A DNA stretch of 64,000 nucleotides from AP-15 sp963737145 (GTDB lineage: Bacteria; Pseudomonadota; Alphaproteobacteria; ATCC43930; CGMCC-115725): NCBI GenBank assembly GCA_963737145.1, contig CAVTRO010000001.1, positions 558,001-622,000 on the forward strand, in the 5' to 3' direction. The notes under the pieces are model-generated. The model saw only the letters and a program-made list of their open reading frames with translations, searched no databases and was not told where the DNA came from. Numbering within the stretch: the stretch's first letter is position 1; the number at the start of each line of letters is the position of its first letter. The translations under genes were made by a program, and so were the position numbers. Shown one piece after another: positions 17,973 to 27,112 of this stretch.

Positions 17973-19118
17973 CTAACCGCGCGGACGGTTGGCGGTGTAT
18001 TCCGCGCTCTGCATTTCGATCAGCCGGGAGACCGTGCGCCGGAACTCGAAGGTGCCGTCGCCGGCCGCGTAGATTTCTTCCGGCGGCACTTCGGCCGAGG
18101 CGATCAGCAGAGTGCGCGCCTCGTAGAACGTATCGATCAGGATGTTGAAGCGCCGCGCCTCGTTGCGCTGCTGCGGCGAGAGGCGCGGGATGCCTTCGAC
18201 GATGACACCAGGGAAGCGCTCGGCGATCGCGAGGTAATCGGCGGCGCCGAGCGGGTTGCCGCAGAGATCCCCGAAGGAGAACCAGGCGACGCCGCGCGCC
18301 GCCCGCGGGATAACGAGCGGACGCCCCTTCACGGTGAGCGTCGCGCGGGCGCCGGGAGCCCCATCGGTCAGCTCGCCAAAGGCGTGTTCGAGGGCGTCGT
18401 GTGCAGTTTCGTCGAGCGGGTGGTGGTAGACCGGCTTGCCGTGCAATCGGGCGAGCCGGTAGTCGCGTCCGCTGTCGAGCTCCAGGACATAGAGCTTTTG
18501 TTTGAGCAGCGCGATGAACGGCAGGAAGCGCTCGCGCTGCAGACCATGCTCATAGAGCTCGTCCGGCGCGCGGTTCGAGGTCGCGACGACCACAACACCG
18601 GCGTCGAACAATGCCCGGAACAGGCGCTCGAGGATCATCGCGTCGGCGATGTCGTCGACCTGGAACTCGTCGAAGCACAACAGCGCAGCCTCGGCGGCGA
18701 GATCGTGCGCAACTTTGTCGATGGGCCGGTCGGTGTGGGCGCGCCGCTCCCGCTCCATGCGCTCGTGCACCTCAAGCATAAAGGCGTGGAAATGCACCCG
18801 GCGCTTCCGAAGGCTCGGCACCGAGCGGAAAAACAGGTCCATCAGCATCGATTTGCCGCGACCCACCGGACCGCAGAGATAAAGCCCGACCGGGGCGTGA
18901 CTGCCGCCGTTCTCGGCAAGGCCGAAGCGGGCGAGCCAGCCGCGCAGACCGGTTTCCGGGCGGTAGTGCAGCAAGGCGCGATAGAGGCTCTGCAGCCTCT
19001 CTACGGCCAGCTGCTGCGCCGGGTCGAGCTGCAGCAGCCCCCGCTGGCGCAGCGCACGGTAGGCCGCCATCGGTTCCGCGGCCGGCGCCGCAGCTGTGCC
19101 CGCATCGGGTGCCATCAC
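17973..19118 (-). CDS. zapE: cell division ATPase ZapE (AFG1-like)
   Basis: 381 residues. Walker A is CGPVGRGKSMLMDLFF (about 80-95), Walker B is LLCFDEFQVDDIADAM (about 145-160), and ATSNRAPDELYEHGL supplies the sensor region, all hallmarks of the AFG1/ZapE ATPases. ZapE acts at the division septum and modulates FtsZ in enterobacteria; mitochondrial relatives help protein turnover. In alphaproteobacteria it often lies near malate dehydrogenase and TCA genes, which is not the case here. It converges with argG, with 44 bases between stops. Confidence 0.93.
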   Translation of the reverse strand: MMAPDAGTAAAPAAEPMAAYRALRQRGLLQLDPAQQLAVERLQSLYRALLHYRPETGLRGWLARFGLAENGGSHAPVGLYLCGPVGRGKSMLMDLFFRSVPSLRKRRVHFHAFMLEVHERMERERRAHTDRPIDKVAHDLAAEAALLCFDEFQVDDIADAMILERLFRALFDAGVVVVATSNRAPDELYEHGLQRERFLPFIALLKQKLYVLELDSGRDYRLARLHGKPVYHHPLDETAHDALEHAFGELTDGAPGARATLTVKGRPLVIPRAARGVAWFSFGDLCGNPLGAADYLAIAERFPGVIVEGIPRLSPQQRNEARRFNILIDTFYEARTLLIASAEVPPEEIYAAGDGTFEFRRTVSRLIEMQSAEYTANRPRG

Positions 19119-19201
19119 AATGAGTTGGCTAAAATCGCAGTGATCGACGGGCCGGTGTTCCGGGGTTAATTTCCCTCGAGGATCGGGCGAAGGAGAAAGT
19201 G

Positions 19202-19408
19202 ATGAACGAAGACCGTTTCAACATGGATATCCGAAAATTCTTAAAGGTTGTCGGCGTGACCTCGCAGCGCGAAATCGAGACCGCGGTCCGGGACGCGCTC
19301 GCCAAAGGCAAGCTAAGCCAGAATTCACTACTGAAGCCGCGTGTGACCCTGTCGATCCCGGAGCTCGGGCTCGAACACGTCGTCGACGGCGAGATCGGGC
19401 TGTCTTAG
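19202..19408 (+). CDS. small DUF6494-like protein
   Basis: 68 residues from the ATG at 19202, preceded by AAGGAGAAAG, a good ribosome site (a GTG three bases earlier is the alternative). The sequence MNEDRFNMDIRKFLKVVGV...ALAKGKLSQNSLLKPRVTLSIPELGLEHVVDGEI is conserved in shape among alphaproteobacteria: a helix, a basic linker and a C-terminal strand. I recall it as the DUF6494 family; its function is unknown. It is divergent from zapE. Confidence 0.75.
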   Translation: MNEDRFNMDIRKFLKVVGVTSQREIETAVRDALAKGKLSQNSLLKPRVTLSIPELGLEHVVDGEIGLS

Positions 19409-19428
19409 CCGGCGGCTCGCTTTGCTGA

Positions 19429-19500
19429 GATTGCTTCGGCGCTCCGCGCCTCGCAATGACAAACAAATACCGCCGTCATTGCGAGCGGAGCGAAGCAATC
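19429..19500. repeat. dispersed inverted repeat (ATTGCTTCG / CGAAGCAAT type)
   Basis: Arm one starts GATTGCTTCGGCGCTCCG (19429) and ends CTCGCAATGAC (19460); arm two, GTCATTGCGAG to GAAGCAATC (19475-19500), is its reverse complement apart from a 6-base insertion in arm one. It lies between the convergent DUF6494 and RidA genes. A second, more diverged copy is at 44436-44527. This is a palindromic element of a type scattered in intergenic regions of Bradyrhizobium-like genomes, and here it probably serves as a terminator. Confidence 0.65.
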
Positions 19501-19508
19501 TCGCCGGG

Positions 19509-19868
19509 TCATTTCGCGGCGGTTACCATAATTTCGACGAGCAGCTCCGGGCGCGCCAGATCGGCCTTTACGCAGGCGCGCGCCGGCGGGTTCTCGGGAT
19601 CGACCCAGGCGTTCCACACCGAGTTCATATCGGCGAACAACGCCATGTCCTTGATCCACAGATTGGCCGAGAGGAGGTTGGATTTGTTGGTCCCGGCCTG
19701 GGCGAGGTAGCCGTCGATCTTGTCGAGGATTTGCTTGGTCTGGCCCTTGATGTCCTGGCTCGTGTCGCCGGCGGTCAGACCGGCGAGGTAGACCGTGTCG
19801 CCGCGCACGACACAGCGGCTCATGCGCGGACCGGGCGGCTGGGTCCGGTCGAAACGGGTGATGGCCAT
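19509..19868 (-). CDS. RidA family protein (YjgF/YER057c/UK114)
   Basis: 119 residues, the typical size. The C-terminal signature PARACVKADLARPELLVEIMVTA contains the conserved arginine that binds the substrate carboxylate; the N-terminal half has the usual VRGDTVYLAGLTAGD strand-turn. RidA proteins hydrolyse reactive enamine/imine intermediates made by PLP enzymes; diverged members act in other catabolic routes. The next gene on the strand, a small cupin, ends 42 bases upstream of this start, so a two-gene operon is likely. Confidence 0.9.
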   Translation of the reverse strand: MAITRFDRTQPPGPRMSRCVVRGDTVYLAGLTAGDTSQDIKGQTKQILDKIDGYLAQAGTNKSNLLSANLWIKDMALFADMNSVWNAWVDPENPPARACVKADLARPELLVEIMVTAAK

Positions 19869-19910
19869 CGTGAAGACTCCCCTAAAAGTGATCCTGAAGT
19901 GAAAAAGCGG

Positions 19911-20300
19911 TCAGCCCGGGTTCTGCGGCGGCGAAACATAGTTGACGATCCGCTTGCCGTTGGCGTGGAGGCCGAAGGTAACGAGTGGCTGGTCACCAAC
20001 TACCCGAAAGGCGTGCACCCGGTTTGCCGGTACCGCGATCGTGGTTCCGGGCTCCATGATTACCACTCCTTCTTCGCCATCAAGCCAAGCCTCCCCACGC
20101 CCCTCGATCACGGTCAAGATCTCGGCGTAAGGATGCGAGTGCGGCGGCGTCTCGTATCCCGGCTGCGAGGTCTGGATGCCGGTGCGGATCGGCAGCCCCG
20201 CGCCAGTGTCGTCGCCGATGATCGGCTGATAATCGGCGCCGCCAGGCAATGTCACGCTCGGCCGGTCGGCATGGCAAATGACGGTCAGCGCGTCGGGCAT
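19911..20300 (-). CDS. small cupin-domain protein
   Basis: 129 residues, a single cupin barrel. The first motif reads YETPPHSHPYAEILTVIEGRGEAWLDGEE (about 55-83), with the HxH...E metal-binding pattern; the second reads VPANRVHAFRVVGDQPL (about 95-111) with the third histidine. Small cupins of this form are metal-dependent isomerases, dioxygenases or sensors. It is upstream of RidA and may be cotranscribed with it. Confidence 0.8.
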   Translation of the reverse strand: MPDALTVICHADRPSVTLPGGADYQPIIGDDTGAGLPIRTGIQTSQPGYETPPHSHPYAEILTVIEGRGEAWLDGEEGVVIMEPGTTIAVPANRVHAFRVVGDQPLVTFGLHANGKRIVNYVSPPQNPG

Positions 20301-20444
20301 CGGTTCCCTCGTGGACCATTCGGAATAGCCGACGCTACCACGTTTTCGCCGGACCGGTCATCGCAAAGTACTGCTCGCTTGAACCGACCCACGCCGGTAG
20401 CTCAGCTTTACTATGAATGGCAATCGATGCGCCAAGGGACGCGG

Positions 20445-22694
20445 ATGGAGAGCGCGATGCAGAGAGCTCAGTCACGGGGCGCCTCGCTAGCCTTTTGTGC
20501 GGCGCTGCTCTCTTCGGGCGCGGCGTCGGCAGCCGATATCGAAACCGCAGCGCCGCCAACCGTTGAATTCGGGGCTCACCTGAGGACGGACGGCTGGGTC
20601 GACTTCGGATTGCGTGCGCCCGCCGCCGATAGCGCCGAGCTGCTGATCTACGACACAGCACACGCCACCACACCGGCGAGGGTCGTGTCAGTGATTCGCG
20701 ACGGCGTCGGCGACTGGGGCGTCCGCATCCGCGGCTCCCGAGTGGGTGCCGGCACGTTTTACATGTACCGACTGAATGGTCACGGCACGGCCACAGTGAA
20801 CGCGCCCTTTGGCACGGTGCTGAACGGCAATTTCGTGCTCAACGACCCTTATGCCTACCGGTCGGAGGAGGTCGGCTATTCGAAATTCTACCTCTCTCCA
20901 CCGTTCGTCGACATCGATCACCCGATCTATGCCGGGGGCGGCAAGAGCATCGTCTACGATCATCGGGCCGATCCTGCCCCCACTCATATCGAGGTGCGGC
21001 CCGAAGATCTGATCGTCTACGAGTTGCACGTGCAGGATTACACCGCGCAACTCCAGGGCCTGCCGCGGGCGCTGCGGGGCACTTATCTCGGTCTGACGCA
21101 GGGCGGGTTGAAAACGCCCGGCGGCCTGACCGCCGGGATCGATCACCTCGCCGAGCTCGGCGTCACCGCGGTCGAGCTGATGCCGGTCATGCAATACGAC
21201 AAGGAGACGACGACAACGCCGGGCCGGGTAAATCACTGGGGGTACATGACGACAAATTTCTTCGCACCGGAAACGCGCTATGCGTCGCGGCCCGGCGATG
21301 AGGTCATCGAGCTGAAGCGGCTCGTCCAAGCGTTCCACGACCGCGGCATCGCGGTGTTCATGGACGCGGTCTACAACCACACCGCCGAAGGCGACTGGGT
21401 CAAGGACGGGCGTCTTGCCGACAAGTGCTACAATCTGTGCGACGACATTCCGGAAATCTATCGCGGCACCGGGAACGGGTTTTACGCCAATGCCAGCGGC
21501 ACCGGCAACGACATAGACTTTTCGGACGGCGACCGTTTCACAAAGCACTTGGTTCTCGATTCCCTGGCGCTGTGGCACACCGCCTACGGCGTGGACGGGT
21601 TTCGTTTCGACCTCGCCCGCATATTGACCGATGGTTCGACAGACGCCGCCGCCTGGGTCAGTGCCGATCCCCGCTTTGCCCGCGCACACCTGCACGCCGA
21701 ACCTTGGGACGTTGAGGGGCAGTGGTGGAATTTCATGGACAGTCCGCCTTGGGATTGGCGGAACAACCGCTGGGCCAAGTGGATCGGCCAGTACCGCGAC
21801 GGCGCGCGGCTGTTCTCCAAAAGCGATCTGCGCGACCCCGGCACGTTGAAACGGCTGATCGAAGGCCGCGGCGCCGTTCCCGGAACGGACGCCGCCGCTT
21901 CGAGCAAGCCGTGGCGCTCGATCAATTTTGTCGCGATCCACGACGGCTACACATTGCGGGACTGTATGTTCTTCAATGACACCGACGGCTCGCAAAACTG
22001 CTGGGACAGCGGGGGCGACGAGGACCTCCGCCGCCGACGCGAAAAACTGCTGCTGGGACTGCTGCTGACGTCCAACGGCGTACCCTTGCTGCAGCAGGGC
22101 GACGAGTTCGGCCGTACGAAATCCGGTGCCGGGCAGGACGGGGCGAAGAACAGCTGGGACTGGGAGTCCACCTCCGGCGATGTGACCGTGAATGGCGTCA
22201 ACTGGATCGGTTGGGGGCTGAAGGACGGCAATCCCGAAGGTTCACCCAATGGCCCGCGCTACGGGCGCGAATTGTCGGAGTGGACGCGCGGCCTTATTGC
22301 GCTGCGGCGACGCTGGACTCAGTTTCGCCAGGCCGATTTCGCCGAATACGCCCCGGCGCCGCGCGCCGCCCCCGGCGATCCGGCCAATGACGGCCGTCTG
22401 AGCTACAGTTGGGAGGGTCCGGCGGCCGGCTCTCCGAGCCAGCTCGCGGTGCTTCGCTGGGGACGGCCGGGCGAGCCCGATCTGATGGTGATCTACAACG
22501 AGAATTGGTCGCCTTTCTCAGTCACCAACCTCGCCGACTGGTCACGCCGGCCGTGGAAGGTGCTCGCCCGTTCCTGGCTGCCGCGCGGCGATGATCTCTG
22601 CGCGCTTCCGGATTGGACCGGCTGTCCCGATGCCGGACCGGCTTTCGCGGTCGATGGGCGCGCGATGGCGATCCTCGCCAGCTCCAGAGATTAA
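20445..22694 (+). CDS. secreted GH13 debranching enzyme (isoamylase/GlgX-like)
   Basis: 749 residues from the ATG at 20445, which has AAGGGA six bases upstream; the frame is open for 340 codons further left but that part is antisense to RidA and the cupin. A signal peptide follows (GASLAFCAALLSSGAASAA). An N-terminal carbohydrate-binding sandwich (about 30-170) precedes a GH13 barrel with all four motifs: DAVYNHT (region I), GVDGFRFDLARI (II, nucleophile Asp), LHAEPWDVEG (III, acid Glu) and AIHDGYTL (IV). It should cleave alpha-1,6 branches of glycogen-like glucans. GlgX is normally cytoplasmic, so a signal peptide points to periplasmic or extracellular use. Its stop overlaps the stop of the convergent acyltransferase gene. 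Confidence 0.88.
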   Translation: MESAMQRAQSRGASLAFCAALLSSGAASAADIETAAPPTVEFGAHLRTDGWVDFGLRAPAADSAELLIYDTAHATTPARVVSVIRDGVGDWGVRIRGSRVGAGTFYMYRLNGHGTATVNAPFGTVLNGNFVLNDPYAYRSEEVGYSKFYLSPPFVDIDHPIYAGGGKSIVYDHRADPAPTHIEVRPEDLIVYELHVQDYTAQLQGLPRALRGTYLGLTQGGLKTPGGLTAGIDHLAELGVTAVELMPVMQYDKETTTTPGRVNHWGYMTTNFFAPETRYASRPGDEVIELKRLVQAFHDRGIAVFMDAVYNHTAEGDWVKDGRLADKCYNLCDDIPEIYRGTGNGFYANASGTGNDIDFSDGDRFTKHLVLDSLALWHTAYGVDGFRFDLARILTDGSTDAAAWVSADPRFARAHLHAEPWDVEGQWWNFMDSPPWDWRNNRWAKWIGQYRDGARLFSKSDLRDPGTLKRLIEGRGAVPGTDAAASSKPWRSINFVAIHDGYTLRDCMFFNDTDGSQNCWDSGGDEDLRRRREKLLLGLLLTSNGVPLLQQGDEFGRTKSGAGQDGAKNSWDWESTSGDVTVNGVNWIGWGLKDGNPEGSPNGPRYGRELSEWTRGLIALRRRWTQFRQADFAEYAPAPRAAPGDPANDGRLSYSWEGPAAGSPSQLAVLRWGRPGEPDLMVIYNENWSPFSVTNLADWSRRPWKVLARSWLPRGDDLCALPDWTGCPDAGPAFAVDGRAMAILASSRD

Positions 22695-23893
22695 AGCGCT
22701 CGCGCTCCCAATAGCGTTACTGGGCGGCCGACGTCGAGGCGTTGGCGCAGCCAGCGGCGGCCGGTGACCTCGATAAATCGAAAGCTCAGCGTCGCGAGTG
22801 CAAGACTGACGGCGATCAACACCGCGATAAGCGCGAGCGAGGATACGAGCGGCAGCTTCGCAAAGTCGAGACCCGGCAGCCGCCGCGCGATTTCCGTAGT
22901 GACGAACAGCACGAACCAATGCAGCAGATACAGGGAATAGGAAATGTCGCCCAGCCACACCAGCGGCGCCGAATTCAGCAGCGGTGAGAACCGGCCTGCG
23001 TTGCGCACTGCGGCCAGTATCAACAGCGGAAAGAACGGGATGATGGCGAGATCCGGCGCGCCGAGGTGGAGCAGCGCTGCAAGCGCCAGCACCACTGCCG
23101 CGAGCGCCGCGTCGGTAGCCAGTATGGAGCCGAAGATACCGCTCTGATAGCCGCTGTACAGCAGCATTCCGGCGAGAAACTCCGGCAGGCAGCGAAGGAT
23201 CGCATAGGTGCCGTTCCATTGGTTCAAATAACCGCCGGTGCGGTAAGCCAGCCACCCCAGCGCCACCACCAGCAGGCCGGCGAACCCCGCCTTGGCGGCC
23301 GGGCCGGCACGCCACAATACCGGAAACAACAGCGGACACAGCAGATAAGCCAGGAACTCCAGACTGATCGACCATGCCGGGTCGTTCCAGCTGAGCTCGC
23401 GCGCCCACAGCCCTTGGAGCATGACGAGATTGGCAAAGAACCCGGCGAGCGAGCGCTCTCCCAGCAGCGGAATCGGCTCGAACGAGCCTCTGAGCGCATA
23501 GCTCGCGGCCCGTTCCGCCGCCGCGGTGGCGACGAACAGCAACAGCACGGTGATGTGCAGAGGATAGATGCGCGCCACCCTGGCCTTCAGAAATTCGCGG
23601 TAGCGCCGGCCGGTGACCCGCCGCGCGAAACCCTCCTTGTAGACATGCGTAATGACAAAGCCGCTCAGCACAAAGAACAGGTCCACCGCCAAATAGCCCT
23701 TGTACACGGCCCCCGTGTAGCGCTCGGGGTGAACAGCCGGGAAATACCAGCAAAAATGAAATATCACGACCCATAGTGCGGCGATGCCGCGCAGTGGGGT
23801 CAGCGAGGCGAGCTGCTCCGGCGATCCGGAGGGCCGCTCCCGTCGGCGTCTGCCGTCGCCGACCTGTCCCCGCTCTCGCCCGCATCGACCCAT
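22691..23893 (-). CDS. acyltransferase 3 family membrane protein
   Basis: 400 residues. After a basic 25-residue N-terminus comes LTPLRGIAALWVVIFHFCWYF, the family opening with the catalytic histidine (about 44), then VDLFFVLSGFVITHVY and ARIYPLHI, both characteristic. About ten membrane helices follow. Such enzymes O-acylate surface polysaccharides, lipids or peptidoglycan. It differs from the partial acyltransferase at the left edge. The true start may be internal, since the first 25 residues are low-complexity. A longer open frame on the same strand in another frame is a shadow. Confidence 0.85.
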   Translation of the reverse strand: MGRCGRERGQVGDGRRRRERPSGSPEQLASLTPLRGIAALWVVIFHFCWYFPAVHPERYTGAVYKGYLAVDLFFVLSGFVITHVYKEGFARRVTGRRYREFLKARVARIYPLHITVLLLFVATAAAERAASYALRGSFEPIPLLGERSLAGFFANLVMLQGLWARELSWNDPAWSISLEFLAYLLCPLLFPVLWRAGPAAKAGFAGLLVVALGWLAYRTGGYLNQWNGTYAILRCLPEFLAGMLLYSGYQSGIFGSILATDAALAAVVLALAALLHLGAPDLAIIPFFPLLILAAVRNAGRFSPLLNSAPLVWLGDISYSLYLLHWFVLFVTTEIARRLPGLDFAKLPLVSSLALIAVLIAVSLALATLSFRFIEVTGRRWLRQRLDVGRPVTLLGARAL

Positions 23894-23964
23894 CTTCCCG
23901 AAATCGGCAGTTGCTGATTACGACCCGGAAACACAACAAGGGAGGCGCCGCTCGCGTTCCGGGT

Positions 23965-25740
23965 TTACCGAATCGGGCCGAGCGGCGGCATGGTCAGCAC
24001 GCCGGGGCTGTCGAGCACCGCCTCGAGGCGCTGCAACAGCGGCTGCACGGCCTTTAGCGAGTGTTCGATCGAGGTTGAACTGATGCCGCCGGCATCGCGC
24101 TCGCGGTCCGCGCCGGTGAAGCGGTTGTATAGAAGCTCGGGCAGGGTTTCTTCGCGCGGGAACACGCTTAGCGTGAACGGCGCGTCGGGCGCCAGATTGG
24201 CGGCCTGCTTGGCAAGGCGCAGAGCCACCGAATAGCCGCCGAGCTCGTCGACGAGACCGTGCGCCTTGGCGTCCTCGCCGGACCAGACGCGGCCCTTGGC
24301 AACCGCCTCGACCTCCTCCTGGGTCATGTGGCGGCCGGTCGCGACATGGTCCTTGAAGCCCTTGTAGGTGTCGTCGAGGAAGGCTTCGAGACGGTTGTGG
24401 GCGTAAGCGGAGAAATCCGTGGTCACGCTGTACATTGCCGCATCGGCGCCGATCTGCGCGCTGTCGGTCGAGATGCCGATCTTTTTGAGCAGATCGGCGA
24501 CGACCAGCTTGCCGGCGAGAACGCCGATCGAGCCCGTTAGGGTTGCCGGTTCCGCGACGATCTTGTCGGCCGCCGCGGCAACATAATAGCCGCCGGAGCC
24601 GGCGACATCGCCCATCGACACGATCACCGGCTTGCCGCGTTCGCGGGCGAAGACGACCTCGCGCCAGATCAATTCCGAGGCTACGGCCGAGCCGCCTGGG
24701 CTATCGATGCGGAAGAGGATGGCGCGCACCGCCGGATCACGGACCGCAGCGCGAAATGCGCGGGTGAGTTCGGTCGCCGCCATCAAATTCGATCCGGTCA
24801 GCGGGTTGGCCGTGCCGTCGCCGCGCACCACGAGGCCCGAGCCGTAGATCAACGCGATCGTCGAGCCTTCGCGATGGGGATGCCCGGCGCGATCGAGATA
24901 GTTCGTAAGGCTGATCACCTCGGCGCCGGACCCGGCGCGCGCGCGGGCGTGCCCCAGCACCTCGTCGCGGTATCCGAGCCGGTCGACCAGCTTTGCCTGG
25001 ACCGCCTCTTGCGCCAGGAGCGGGCCGCGGTCGATCAGGCCGCGCACCTCGGCCTCCGACAATTTGCGGCCCTGCGCGATCCCGTGGACGATCTGCCCCG
25101 CAACCGAGGTGAGCAGCGCCTCGACCTCCTCGCGATGCGCCGGGGTCATCTTGGTTTCGGTCAGCATGTTCATCGCGGTCTTGAATTCTTCGCGATGGTC
25201 GAACTCGGGGACGATCCCGAGAAGATCGAGGGTGCCCTTCAAGAACGGGGAATCGGCATAGAGGCCGGTCAGCCCGACATTGCCCATCGGCTGCAGCCAG
25301 ATCTCGTCGAAGGCGGTTGCCAGATAATAGGGCCGGGTTCCGGGACCGAACTCGCCGAAGCTGTCCGCGAAAGCGAGCGCGAGCTTGCCCTTGCCGCGAA
25401 ACGCGGCGATCGCGTCGCGCACTTCTTGGACCTTGGCGAGACCCAGCTCGTCGTCTCCGACCCGAGCGAGCAATACCTTGACGCGGGGGTCGTTGCCGGC
25501 GGTCTCGATCGCGTCGAGGAAGTCGCGCAGGGTCGGCTTCGCGCCGACCAGCAGCCGCATGATCGGCTCTTCGCTGGCGCCTTCCGGCAGATCGCGTGTC
25601 AGGTCCACAGTCAGGAGAATATTGCCGGAAAGCGGCCTCACCGACGGCCGCAAGCCGCCGACCAGCAGCATGACGCCGACGACGAACAGCACGGCCGCAA
25701 AGCCGATGAACGCAAAAAAGCCTACAAAGAAACGCCGCAT
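23965..25740 (-). CDS. sppA: signal peptide peptidase SppA, long (67K) type
   Basis: 591 residues from the ATG at 25738-25740, chosen because the membrane anchor RRFFVGFFAFIGFAAVLFVV follows at once; the open frame reaches back 24 codons with no anchor. Two S49 peptidase domains in tandem give the 67K layout. The N-terminal domain carries the lysine-bearing half, and the C-terminal domain has RIDSPGGSAVASELIWREV and the nucleophile serine in MGDVAGSGGYYVAAAAD. SppA degrades leftover signal peptides in the inner membrane. The stop lies about 70 bases from the start of the acyltransferase on the same strand. Confidence 0.93.
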   Translation of the reverse strand: MRRFFVGFFAFIGFAAVLFVVGVMLLVGGLRPSVRPLSGNILLTVDLTRDLPEGASEEPIMRLLVGAKPTLRDFLDAIETAGNDPRVKVLLARVGDDELGLAKVQEVRDAIAAFRGKGKLALAFADSFGEFGPGTRPYYLATAFDEIWLQPMGNVGLTGLYADSPFLKGTLDLLGIVPEFDHREEFKTAMNMLTETKMTPAHREEVEALLTSVAGQIVHGIAQGRKLSEAEVRGLIDRGPLLAQEAVQAKLVDRLGYRDEVLGHARARAGSGAEVISLTNYLDRAGHPHREGSTIALIYGSGLVVRGDGTANPLTGSNLMAATELTRAFRAAVRDPAVRAILFRIDSPGGSAVASELIWREVVFARERGKPVIVSMGDVAGSGGYYVAAAADKIVAEPATLTGSIGVLAGKLVVADLLKKIGISTDSAQIGADAAMYSVTTDFSAYAHNRLEAFLDDTYKGFKDHVATGRHMTQEEVEAVAKGRVWSGEDAKAHGLVDELGGYSVALRLAKQAANLAPDAPFTLSVFPREETLPELLYNRFTGADRERDAGGISSTSIEHSLKAVQPLLQRLEAVLDSPGVLTMPPLGPIR

Positions 25741-25798
25741 GCCTGGTCCGTCACCGAAATTAGCGGGCCGATTTTCTCGCTTATCCGTCTTGGCCGGG

Positions 25799-25859
25799 CT
25801 TGGCCCGGCCATCCACGCCTTTGAGCGCCCGAGACAAAGACGTGGATGCCCGGATCAAG
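25799..25859. repeat. imperfect inverted repeat upstream of sppA
   Basis: Arms CTTGGCCCGGCCATCCACGC (25799 onward, to 25823) and its near reverse complement (25835-25859) match at 21 of 25 positions around an 11-base loop. This GGCCATCCACG...CGTGGATGCCC form is another element common in intergenic regions of Bradyrhizobium-like genomes. It separates sppA from the insertion element to its right. Confidence 0.55.
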
Positions 25860-25925
25860 ATGGTATGGGGCGGGCGGCGAGGGAATGGCACCATCGTCGC
25901 TGGAAAGAAGCGATGGAGCACGCCA

Positions 25926-27112
25926 ATGCCGCAGCCCAATGACTTGAGCCGGTCCCTCACCGCCCTTGACCAGGATAGCACGCTGATCGCCGTTATCGAG
26001 ATGAGCCAGGCGAGCTGGCTGGTCGGCGCGATTGTTCCGGGCATCGAACGCCATCCTCTGAAGAAGCTTGCACCAGACGCCGAAGAGCTGTTGCGGCTGC
26101 TGCAGCGTTGGCGCGACGAGGCGACCAAGGCGGGCCGCTCGGTAAAGCGCATCGCGGTCGCCTTCGAGGCCGGTCGGGATGGCTTCTGGCTGGCCCGCTG
26201 GCTGCGGACGCGCGGCATCGAGGCCCATGTCATCCATGCCTCCAGCGTCGCGGTCTCGCGCGAGCATCGGCGCGCCAAGACCGATCGCCTGGATGTCGAG
26301 CTGCTGAAGCGCGCCTTCCTCGGCTGGCTGCGGGGCGAGCGCGATCATTGCAAGATGGCCGCGATCCCCACGCTCGAGCTGGAGGATGCGCGGCGGCCGA
26401 GCCGCGAGCGGGAGACGCTGGTGGGTGAACGCACTCGCATCATCAACCGCATGAAGAGCACTTTGGCACGCCTCGGCATCCGCAATTTCAGGCCGAATTT
26501 GCGCAAGGCCCGAGAACGGTTGGCGGCGCTGCGCACGCCAGAGGGCGTAGCTGTCCCGGCCAATACCTTGGCCGAGCTGCAGCGCGACATGGCGCGTCTG
26601 CAACTGGTGAAAGAACACATCAAAGAGATCGAGCAGACACGGCTGACGCGTCTCGCCCAGCCGCCGGCGGATGCACCCCATGCGATGCTCATCCTGCTGG
26701 CGCGCGTCGTCGGTGTCGGTATCGAGACCGCTGAGATGCTGGTGCACGAGGTGTTTGTGCGCAATCTGCGCGACCGCCGAGCGGTGGCACGGTATGCCGG
26801 TCTCACTGGCGCCCCCGACGAGAGCGGCGCCAGAAGGCGCGAGAAGGGGCTCGCCCGGGCCGGCAATGCACGGGTGCGCCGCGGCATGCTGCAACTGGCA
26901 TGGCGTTTTCTGATGTTCCAGAAAGACAGCGCCCTGGCACAGTGGTTTCAGGCGCGCACGGCCGATCGCCGGCCCGGCACCCGCAAAACGATGATCGTCG
27001 CCCCCTGCCTGCGCAGGGGCAAGCTCTGGCGCGCAAGCTGCTCATCGCCCTGTGGCGCCTGATGACCACCGGCGAGGTTCCGCAGGGCGTTGTGCTGCGA
27101 GCAGCGGCGTGA
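25926..27112 (+). pseudogene. IS110-family transposase, frame broken near the C-terminus
   Basis: Starting at MPQPNDLSRS (25926) the frame gives an N-terminal RuvC-like DEDD domain (VIEMSQASWLVGAIVPGIER, then VHRRAKTDRLDVELLKR-like block) and a C-terminal transposase-20 domain (LLARVVGVGIETAEMLVHEV, RYAGLTGAPDES). After TMIVA the frame changes: about 23 bases including the hairpin CCCCTGC-CTGC-GCAGGGG (27002-27019) interrupt what should read on into LARKLLIALWRLMTTGEVP, which continues in the next frame to the stop at 27112. The in-frame product ends at 27062. In relatives I recall, the catalytic serine sits in GISKAGNRRVR; here the segment reads GLARAGNARVR, with Ala in that place. Inactive by either criterion. 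Confidence 0.72.

Noticed and set aside
19422..20444. A 341-codon N-terminal extension of the GH13 gene
   Set aside because: The stretch is antisense to RidA and the cupin, and the real start has a ribosome site and a signal peptide.
22542..23939. A 465-codon minus-strand frame over the acyltransferase
   Set aside because: It overlaps the true acyltransferase in another frame and has no membrane helices or motifs.
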